This document shows positions 1 through 4,489 of a stretch of DNA of 9,130 bases, in pieces; positions within the stretch are counted from its first letter, which is position 1; every line of letters begins with the position of its first letter. The notes under the pieces were generated by a model. That model had not been told where the DNA came from, searched no databases, and saw only the letters and a program-made list of their open reading frames with translations. The translations under genes were made by a program, and so were the position numbers. Location: NCBI GenBank assembly GCA_012522645.1, contig JAAYKC010000026.1:1-9130 (forward strand), written 5' to 3'. This stretch comes from Thermoplasmatales archaeon. Its GTDB lineage: Archaea; Thermoplasmatota; Thermoplasmata; Methanomassiliicoccales; Methanomethylophilaceae.

Positions 1-2
1 AA

Positions 3-170
3 AGGATAGACACATTTTTGGGGAAGGTCGAATGCGATGCTTACGCCTTTACAGATGAATCTACAGGCATGACCGCGAAATATTATCTCTGCGATGATAT
101 ATTTGTGACGGCCCGCTCTGATATATCGAAGATGTATTGGGAGCGTTCTGATCTGATAATTAAGATATAA
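3..170 (+). CDS. 3' end of an unrecognised protein gene (5' truncated by window edge)
   Basis: Reading frame 3 is open from the window edge to a TAA at 168-170 and encodes the last 55 residues of a protein. The tail starts RIDTFLGKVECDAY and ends WERSDLIIKI. It looks like real protein: mixed charged and hydrophobic residues, and alternating strand-like stretches such as AKYYLCDDIFVTARS. No family is recognised from this fragment, and there are no membrane segments or metal-site motifs. The other two + frames hit stops within the first 60 bases. A small hairpin (AAGAG/CTCTT, 181-194) and a T6 run (231-236) lie downstream and could end the transcript. Coding status is moderately sure; function is unknown. 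Confidence 0.6.
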   Translation, partial: RIDTFLGKVECDAYAFTDESTGMTAKYYLCDDIFVTARSDISKMYWERSDLIIKI

Positions 171-180
171 TGTTGCACAG

Positions 181-236
181 AAGAGAATGCTCTTACGATC
201 CAAACCTCTTAATCCCTCTTTAATACCCTGTTTTTT
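181..236 (+). terminator. Possible terminator after the partial gene
   Basis: Eleven bases after the TAA at 168-170 there is a 5-bp hairpin with a 4-base loop (181-194). A run of six T follows at 231-236 within a pyrimidine-rich stretch. Archaeal transcription ends mainly at U-rich tracts, so the T6 run is the more relevant element. No experimental support is available from sequence alone. Confidence 0.3.
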
Positions 237-463
237 CAACCTGTGCTCAATGCTTATGGGATGTGACGGCTTCAGCGTCCTTTGGTCTGAGCATTCGGGA
301 TAGCGTATCAACTCTGCGGAAGCAGAGGATTTGGATACATGGTTTCGATTCTCATGATCCGCTGAGCAGACAGTCCCGTCAGATTTGTTACGGAATCTGA
401 TCGACTCTCCGCGGATGCGGACGGATACCGGATGCGGAGTCGCACTTACCTTTGCGGCAGCTT

Positions 464-511
464 TCTTCAAAGGTGCTTTGAAGATGGGCAGAATGTTATG
501 AAGAAAAGAAG
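464..511 (-). terminator. Possible terminator region of the HxlR-type gene
   Basis: Read on the - strand, the sequence after the regulator's TGA (547-549) soon meets a pyrimidine-rich tract (complement of 499-511). A perfect 9-bp hairpin with a 3-base loop (464-484) follows. The order, tract before hairpin, is not that of a bacterial intrinsic terminator, but U-rich tracts alone suffice in archaea. This is a tentative assignment. Confidence 0.25.
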
Positions 512-546
512 GATGCGATCTGCAGGAAGATTAGAACCTATCCTTA

Positions 547-885
547 TCAGAAACCGTCCTTCTTCATAGTTTCCAGATATACCACACCCCAGGATTCCAT
601 GGCGAATAGGATCGGCCGCATTGATTCTCCCAGTTCACTCAGTTTATATTCGACCCGGGGCGGGACTTCAGGATATACGGTTCTTATCACAATACCGTCC
701 GCCTCCATGGACCGAAGATTCTCAGTCAGTACCTTCTGGCTCACTCCGGGTATGGATTTGTTGAGCTCGCCGAAGCGCTGAGTCCCGGTCAGCAGATTCC
801 GCATTATGAGTAATTTCCATTTGTTCCCTATCAATCCCACCGTCGTGGCGACAGGACATACAGGGAGATCCTCCTTCCCCAACAT
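547..885 (-). CDS. HxlR-family winged helix-turn-helix transcriptional regulator
   Basis: The 112-residue protein matches the HxlR family in length and layout. An N-terminal CPV motif (C10) is followed by GNKWKLLI (20-27), the family's signature first helix. The helix-turn-helix spans about residues 37-66 (RFGELNKSIPGVSQKVLTENLRSMEADGIV region), and the wing is PRVEYKLSELG (76-86). HxlR proteins bind DNA as dimers and act as repressors or activators, some responding to redox or electrophiles through the N-terminal cysteine; whether C10 senses anything here is unknown. The ATG at 885 has no strong Shine-Dalgarno, but it leaves the usual short segment before CPV. The gene is divergent from the peptide/radical SAM/nitroreductase cassette with 178 bases between starts, so it may regulate that cassette and itself; this is inference. 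The stop is TGA. Confidence 0.9.
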   Translation of the reverse strand: MLGKEDLPVCPVATTVGLIGNKWKLLIMRNLLTGTQRFGELNKSIPGVSQKVLTENLRSMEADGIVIRTVYPEVPPRVEYKLSELGESMRPILFAMESWGVVYLETMKKDGF

Positions 886-914
886 TCATGCCACTTCCGA
901 CCGGCCGTACCGAT

Positions 915-944
915 CGTTGTAGCAACGGCATCACTTCATAATAA
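915..944 (-). promoter_or_regulatory. Putative HxlR-gene promoter with overlapping palindrome
   Basis: On the - strand a TTATTATG element (complement of 937-944) could serve as TATA box, placing transcription start near 912-916, about 27 bases before the ATG at 885. A perfect inverted repeat CGTTG-TAG-CAACG (915-927) lies between this box and the predicted start, where a bound repressor would block initiation. Autoregulation through it is inference. Confidence 0.35.
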
Positions 945-992
945 GCTGTAGGTTACCTTTGGGAAACCATCTAACGGAAAGGTTTCTGTTCT

Positions 993-1032
993 CTATATTT
1001 ATCGTTCAAAACGTCGGGATGTCGTGCGACGT
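993..1032 (+). promoter_or_regulatory. Putative promoter and operator of the peptide operon
   Basis: An AT-rich element CTATATTTAT (993-1002) resembles an archaeal TATA box. Start of transcription would fall near 1022, giving a leader of about 40 bases before the ATG at 1064. A perfect 6-bp inverted repeat ACGTCG-N10-CGACGT (1011-1016 and 1027-1032) straddles the predicted start site. It could be an operator, for example for the divergent HxlR-type regulator, or a hairpin in the leader RNA. Confidence 0.4.
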
Positions 1033-1063
1033 CAGAGTGTTGCATTGGAAAAGGAGATGGAAA

Positions 1064-1294
1064 ATGAGAGGACTTGAAAGAATAAACGGATGGAACAGAA
1101 AATCATCGTACGTCGCAGTGAGAGATGCGCAGAGCTGCATGAACGCCGGCTGCGGAGTGGCGGCACCCTCATGCGGTTCCTCGTGCGGATCCGGAGATAA
1201 ACCCAAGAGAAGCTCCTGTGGCTCTTCATGCGGGTCAGGGGATAAACCGAAGAGGAGTGCCTGCGGTTCCTCGTGCGGATCGGGAGGCAAATGA
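1064..1294 (+). CDS. Cys/Gly/Ser-rich repeat peptide, putative RiPP precursor
   Basis: The 76-residue peptide begins MRGLERINGWNRKSS and has a leader-like N-terminal part without cysteine (1-24). A C-terminal part follows with eight Cys (25, 30, 37, 41, 52, 56, 67, 71). From residue 37 there are two full 15-residue units, CGSSCGSGDKPKRSS and CGSSCGSGDKPKRSA, and a shortened third, CGSSCGSGGK. The start at 1064 is chosen because AAGGAG (1051-1056) precedes it at good spacing; the frame is open further upstream to a TTG at 959, but that stretch covers the promoter and lacks a ribosome site. The stop overlaps the radical SAM gene start (ATGA, 1291-1294), so the two are probably coupled. Cys-rich repeats beside a radical SAM/SPASM enzyme resemble the TIGRFAM 'ACGX-repeat peptide' type as I recall it. 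The likely role is substrate of that enzyme. The mature structure and activity are unknown; a metal-binding Cys-rich protein is the alternative. Confidence 0.8.
   Translation: MRGLERINGWNRKSSYVAVRDAQSCMNAGCGVAAPSCGSSCGSGDKPKRSSCGSSCGSGDKPKRSACGSSCGSGGK
1172..1291 (+). repeat. 45-bp tandem repeat (2.67 units) inside the precursor gene
   Basis: Units start at Cys codons at 1172, 1217 and 1262 and encode CGSSCGSG followed by a DKPKRS spacer; the third unit ends early at GGK. Units 1 and 3 share their first 20 bases exactly. Unit 2 encodes the same residues but differs at several third-codon positions. The protein repeat is therefore conserved while DNA has drifted in the middle copy. Confidence 0.9.
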
Positions 1295-2373
1295 ACAAAC
1301 AGCCCCGGAACTCCGGGGTACTTTTCATATCAGACGGCGATCAGATGAAGGACGTGTTCGCATTTCAGATCCATATTACCGAAGAATGCGATCAGCGGTG
1401 CACCCATTGTTACATCTTCGCCGAGAATAATAACATCGAGATCCGCCGGATGGATTTCGATCAGATGATGACGGTCATGAACAACTGCCTGGAGATGTGC
1501 AGTAAACTGGACCGCGACCCGTACTTCTACATCACGGGCGGGGACCCCATTCTGCATAAGGATTTCTGGAAATTCCTCGAGGTCCTGTCCGAGAACTGCA
1601 TTCGGTTCTCGATCATGGGCAACCCGTTCCATCTGAACGAGGATGTGTGCAGGAGCCTGAGCGACCTCGGCTGTGAGAAGTATCAGCTGTCGATCGACGG
1701 CATGCGCGACACCCATGACACCATCAGGAAGAAGGGGTCATTCGATGCCACTTTGGAAAAGATTAAGGACATAAGATCAGCGGGCATGGACTGCGCGATA
1801 ATGACCACGGTGTCCGGGCTCAATGCAGACGAGATGCCCGACATAATCGATACGGTGGTGGCGCACCATGCAGACATATTCTCGTTCTCAAGGTATTGCC
1901 CTACGGGCAATGAGAAAACCGTCGGGCTCACCCCCGAGGAGTACAGGAAGGTCCTTGATTCATGCTGGAAACGGTTCGAGGCACATAAGGACAGCGAGAC
2001 ATGGTTCAATCTGAAGGATCACCTCTGGAAGCTGTATCTCTTCGAAGAGGGCATGTTCAGCATCCCCGACGGTCTTGAGGAGGACGTTATTTATGACGGA
2101 TGCAACTGCGGCAACAATCATCTGACGATACTCCCGGACGGAAACGTCTATGCATGCAGAAGGATGGAAAGCCCTGTAGGGAATGCGTTGGAGGAGTCCC
2201 TTTACGACATATTCACGGGCGACAGAATGAACTGCTACCGCAGGTACGACGATTTTAAGAAATGCTCAAAATGCGAGCTGTTGAGATTCTGCAGGGGATG
2301 TCCTGCTGTCGCATACGGCGGGACCGGGGATTTCTATTCGGCAGATCCGCAGTGTTGGAAGGTATTACCATGA
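1291..2373 (+). CDS. Radical SAM/SPASM peptide-modifying enzyme (ACGX-system-like)
   Basis: The 360-residue protein has the radical SAM cluster motif CX3CX2C at C33, C37, C40 (ECDQRCTHCY) and the SAM-contacting GGDP at 83-86. Its C-terminal SPASM domain has cysteines at 271, 273, 289, 325, 328, 334, 337 and 355; the PDGNVYACR stretch (282-290) and the CSKC-X5-C-X2-C spacing are typical. SPASM enzymes bind extra iron-sulfur clusters and often modify peptides, forming thioether or carbon-carbon links, or act as sulfatase maturases. The adjacent Cys-rich repeat peptide makes peptide maturase the best reading. The start is the ATG at 1291, preceded by GGGAGG and overlapping the precursor stop by four bases; an in-frame start at 1273 lies inside the precursor. 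The gene ends in an ATGA overlap with the nitroreductase. The residues modified and the bond formed cannot be told from sequence. Confidence 0.9.
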   Translation: MNKQPRNSGVLFISDGDQMKDVFAFQIHITEECDQRCTHCYIFAENNNIEIRRMDFDQMMTVMNNCLEMCSKLDRDPYFYITGGDPILHKDFWKFLEVLSENCIRFSIMGNPFHLNEDVCRSLSDLGCEKYQLSIDGMRDTHDTIRKKGSFDATLEKIKDIRSAGMDCAIMTTVSGLNADEMPDIIDTVVAHHADIFSFSRYCPTGNEKTVGLTPEEYRKVLDSCWKRFEAHKDSETWFNLKDHLWKLYLFEEGMFSIPDGLEEDVIYDGCNCGNNHLTILPDGNVYACRRMESPVGNALEESLYDIFTGDRMNCYRRYDDFKKCSKCELLRFCRGCPAVAYGGTGDFYSADPQCWKVLP

Positions 2374-2960
2374 ATGATACATTGGAATCCATATTCGGGA
2401 GAAGAAGCATAAGGAAGTTCACGGAACAGCCTGTGGACGAGAAGAGCCTGGACACAATAATCGAAGCGGGGCTGTATGCTCCGAACGCAGGCAACAGACA
2501 GACGACCGTGGTACTGGTCTCCAAGAACAGGGAGATCAACGAAGAGCTCGGGAAGATAAACAAAAATGCGTTCAAAGGCCGCATATCTACAGCGAACAGC
2601 TTCGTATCCAGAGACAGTCCCAGCATAGCTGATGACCCCGCTCTCAAGAGCGGATTCTACGGCGCTCCTGTCGTGATAACGCTGTTCGGGCCGAATGATT
2701 TCATCTACTCAACTCCTGACTGCTGGGTCATGGCACAGAACATGGCTCTGGCCGCATATTCCATGGGGATCGGATCATGCCTCGTCGCACGCGCGGAGGA
2801 TACGTTCGATACCGATGCCGGCCGGAAGATCCGGAATGAAATGGGTATATCTCCCGATCTAGTTGCAAGAGTCCACATAGCATTGGGCTATCCTGAGAGC
2901 GGGTTCCCGGAAGCGAAGGAAAGGAAAAGGAAAGACGAACGGATACTGACCATCGGTTGA
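2370..2960 (+). CDS. Nitroreductase-family FMN oxidoreductase
   Basis: The 196-residue protein fits the nitroreductase fold. RRSIRKF (11-17) is the N-terminal FMN-phosphate-binding motif, APNAGNRQ (37-44) corresponds to the family's PS-x-x-N-x-Q segment, MAQNMALAAYSMGIGSC (121-137) is the conserved core helix and glycine-rich turn, and ALGYPE (171-176) is the C-terminal signature. Such enzymes use FMN and NAD(P)H to reduce, or in specialised relatives to oxidise, organic substrates. The ATG at 2370 overlaps the radical SAM stop by four bases, so it is translated with it and is probably part of the same pathway. Oxidative or reductive tailoring of the modified peptide, or redox supply, are possible roles; this is inference. 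An upstream in-frame start at 2262 lies inside the radical SAM gene and was not used. The stop is TGA. Confidence 0.9.
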   Translation: MNDTLESIFGRRSIRKFTEQPVDEKSLDTIIEAGLYAPNAGNRQTTVVLVSKNREINEELGKINKNAFKGRISTANSFVSRDSPSIADDPALKSGFYGAPVVITLFGPNDFIYSTPDCWVMAQNMALAAYSMGIGSCLVARAEDTFDTDAGRKIRNEMGISPDLVARVHIALGYPESGFPEAKERKRKDERILTIG

Positions 2961-3021
2961 TCCTGATACAGTATTCCGGTTATTCGGGACCGCTCGAAGA
3001 ACAGAGATCCGAACAATAGAA

Positions 3022-3027
3022 TTTTTT
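3022..3027 (+). terminator. T6 run, likely end of the peptide operon transcript
   Basis: About 60 bases after the nitroreductase stop there is a run of six T on the + strand. U-rich runs are the main archaeal termination signal. No strong hairpin immediately precedes it. Confidence 0.4.
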
Positions 3028-3094
3028 CTGAGCTGTCTGGATAAGTCCACCTAAATCAAAATCAGTGACCTGTGCATTCTAGGTTTGCTATAAC

Positions 3095-3142
3095 AAAAAA
3101 ATCCCAGGTCGTTCAATGGCGAACGAGATTAAAATATCTCGT
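3095..3142 (-). terminator. Hairpins followed by T7 downstream of tRNA-Arg(TCG)
   Basis: Read on the - strand, a 7-bp perfect hairpin (ACGAGAT/ATCTCGT, 3123-3142) partly overlaps a second hairpin (CGTTC/GAACG, 3110-3125). A run of seven T follows (complement of 3095-3101). It lies about 60 bases beyond the tRNA 3' end and could end that transcript. A TTTT right after the tRNA (complement of 3194-3197) may be a first, weaker stop. The region 2961-3200 otherwise holds no gene that I can support. Confidence 0.4.
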
Positions 3143-3200
3143 ATCCGGTCCTTCTGACTTCTGATTTGAACCTTTGTTCGGGCGGGAATGCGAAAACGGA

Positions 3201-3277
3201 TGGTGAGCCTGCCGGGATTCGAACCCGGGTCGTCGGTTCCGAAGACCGACAGGATTAATCCTCTACCCCACAAGCCC
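3201..3277 (-). tRNA. tRNA-Arg (anticodon TCG)
   Basis: The - strand folds as a full cloverleaf. The acceptor is GGGCTTG with CAGGCTC (two G-U pairs), and the D arm is GGG...TCC with a GG-containing loop. The anticodon stem is TCGGT/ACCGA with loop CTTCGGA, giving anticodon TCG (bases 3240-3242). The variable loop has four bases, and the T arm is CCGGG-TTCGAAT-CCCGG. The discriminator is A, and CCA is encoded (3201-3203). It reads CGA arginine codons. No intron is seen. Confidence 0.96.
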
Positions 3278-3298
3278 GCGGTGAGATGGACTGTCGTG

Positions 3299-3305
3299 TA
3301 TAAAT
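3299..3305 (-). promoter_or_regulatory. TATA-like box of tRNA-Arg(TCG)
   Basis: ATTTATA on the - strand (complement of 3299-3305) lies about 22-28 bases upstream of the mature tRNA 5' end, the normal archaeal TATA distance. It is divergent from the hypE promoter element about 20 bases away. Confidence 0.5.
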
Positions 3306-3325
3306 TCACTTGTTCCGCTCTCGCA

Positions 3326-3334
3326 AGTTTTATT
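3326..3334 (+). promoter_or_regulatory. TATA-like box of hypE
   Basis: AGTTTTATT lies about 25-33 bases before the hypE ATG, so transcription would start at or only a few bases before the start codon. This suggests a leaderless or very short-leader mRNA. Confidence 0.45.
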
Positions 3335-3358
3335 CATGTGTCCCGACATCGAGGGTGC

Positions 3359-4408
3359 ATGGCCAAAGTAATCCTCAATCACGGGGCGGGGGGAGAGATC
3401 ATGCAGGAGTTTCTCTCGAAGCACATATTCTGTCACTACCCCAAAGTAAAGACCGATATCCCGCTGGATTCGATGGATGATTCCGCCGTGGTGGACGGGA
3501 TCGTATTCACCACTGACGGCCATACGGTGAAACCGCTGATATTCCCGGGAGGGGACATCGGCACCCTCTCGGTAGCGGGAACCGTCAACGACATCTCCGT
3601 CATGGGCGCAGAGCCTCTGGCTCTTTCCTGCTCTCTGATCCTGGAGGCAGGATTGGACCTGGAGACAGTGGATCACGTGATGGAGTCCGTCGGGAAGGCA
3701 TGCTGCGAATGCGGCGTTCCGGTTGTGACCGGGGACACGAAAGTGGTTGAAGCGGGCGGAGTGGACGAGATGGTCATGGTCACCTCTGCGATCGGAAGGA
3801 GAACGCCTCTGCTGGACGAGAATCTGAGGATAGCCTCTGAGTACAGGAAGGTGGATTCCAGATGGACCACCGATGACAATATTCGCCCGGGGGATGTGAT
3901 CATCTCATCTGGAACTATAGGGGACCACGGGATCGCAATACTGTCGTTCAGAGAGGGATACGGATTCGAGAGCGTCATAAAAAGCGATGTGGCACCGCTC
4001 AACGGGATGATCGCCGAAGCATTGAAGGCCGGCGGTATAACGGCCATGAAGGACCCCACCAGGGGCGGTATAGCCAACACACTGAATGAATGGACCTCCA
4101 AATCCAAAGTCGGCCTTGAGATCGAAGAGAAGGACATCCCGCTCAGACAGGGAGTGGTCAGCGCCTGCGAGATGCTGGGGCTGGATCCGTTCAGCATAGG
4201 GAACGAGGGCAAGGCCATAATCGCCTGCGTCCCGGAGATGGCGGAGGATGTGCTCAAGGCCTTAAGGGGGCACAAATACGGGAAGGATGCGGCCATAATC
4301 GGACGTGCCGTTGAATCGGACATCCCGAGAGTGGTCCTGAGGACCGAAGTGGGCGGAAGGAGGGTGCTTGAACCTCCGGCAGGGGACCCTGTCCCCAGGA
4401 TCTGCTGA
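3359..4408 (+). CDS. hypE: HypE, hydrogenase expression/formation protein
   Basis: The 349-residue protein is a full-length HypE of the PurM/ThiL (AIR synthase-like) superfamily. Visible motifs are HGAGG (8-12), DDSAVV (40-45), TTDG (51-54), the GDIGTLSVAGTVNDIS core (65-80) and VTGDTKVV (123-130), which form the ATP site. The tail ends in PRIC with cysteine as the very last residue. HypE receives a carbamoyl group from HypF on this C-terminal cysteine and dehydrates it, using ATP, to a thiocyanate; with HypC/HypD it supplies cyanide ligands for the Fe of NiFe hydrogenases. The start at 3359 gives the standard MAKVILNHGAGG N-terminus; the frame is open upstream only because it reads antisense through tRNA-Arg. 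GAGGGTG just before the ATG is too close to be an ideal ribosome site. No other hyp genes or hydrogenase genes are in the window. The stop is TGA. Confidence 0.97.
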   Translation: MAKVILNHGAGGEIMQEFLSKHIFCHYPKVKTDIPLDSMDDSAVVDGIVFTTDGHTVKPLIFPGGDIGTLSVAGTVNDISVMGAEPLALSCSLILEAGLDLETVDHVMESVGKACCECGVPVVTGDTKVVEAGGVDEMVMVTSAIGRRTPLLDENLRIASEYRKVDSRWTTDDNIRPGDVIISSGTIGDHGIAILSFREGYGFESVIKSDVAPLNGMIAEALKAGGITAMKDPTRGGIANTLNEWTSKSKVGLEIEEKDIPLRQGVVSACEMLGLDPFSIGNEGKAIIACVPEMAEDVLKALRGHKYGKDAAIIGRAVESDIPRVVLRTEVGGRRVLEPPAGDPVPRIC

Positions 4409-4460
4409 GAGCCAGACAGAAGGCCTCTTATCAGGACCGGGATGCGGAATCTCGATAAAG

Positions 4461-4470
4461 TAATATAAGG
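4461..4470 (+). promoter_or_regulatory. TATA-like box of the DUF1015 gene
   Basis: TAATATAAGG lies about 20-29 bases before the ATG at 4490, placing transcription start at or next to the start codon. This suggests an own promoter and a leaderless transcript, rather than read-through from hypE 81 bases upstream. Confidence 0.45.
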
Positions 4471-4489
4471 CTGAAACCTAGCCGTGGGC

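Larger units (their letters stand above)
171..546. other. 376-base gene-poor region with several perfect hairpins
   Basis: No reading frame with a start and ribosome-binding site is convincing here; the longest ATG frame noticed (250) gives only 17 codons. The stretch holds several self-complementary elements: CTCTGC/GCAGAG around a GGAA tetraloop (312-327), TCAGATT/AATCTGA with an 8-base loop (379-400), CTCCGC/GCGGAG (about 407-439) and TCTTCAAAG/CTTTGAAGA with a 3-base loop (464-484). A short direct repeat GGATGCGGA also occurs twice (about 412-440). It could be an unrecognised structured RNA, untranslated regions of the flanking genes, or decayed sequence. It does not match the RNase P or SRP RNA cores that I know. 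Confidence 0.35.

Noticed and set aside
171..546. RNase P RNA, SRP RNA or box C/D guide RNA in the hairpin-rich gap
   Set aside because: The conserved core motifs of RNase P and SRP RNAs and properly spaced C and D boxes were not found.
959..1063. Longer version of the repeat peptide starting at a TTG
   Set aside because: The extra 35 codons cover the TATA-like box and inverted repeat and lack a ribosome site; the ATG at 1064 has AAGGAG at proper spacing.
1172..1291. CRISPR or mini-satellite interpretation of the 45-bp repeats
   Set aside because: The repeats are contiguous, in frame, conserved at the protein level, and there are no unique spacers.
1006..1328. Two - strand open frames (94 and 98 codons) opposite the peptide gene
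   Set aside because: They are shadows of the repetitive coding sequence; neither has a ribosome site, and the + strand gene explains the pattern.
3067..3110. GACCTG/CAGGTC inverted repeat flanking the A7 run
   Set aside because: The 6-bp pairing spans 32 bases and is likely chance; the shorter hairpins at 3110-3142 are more plausible.
3201..3277. tRNA-associated integration (att) site for a mobile element
   Set aside because: No duplicated tRNA 3' fragment, integrase gene or phage gene was found near any of the three tRNA genes in the window.
3188..3358. N-terminal extension of HypE by 57 residues
   Set aside because: The extension reads antisense through tRNA-Arg(TCG) and the promoter region; the family N-terminus begins at 3359.
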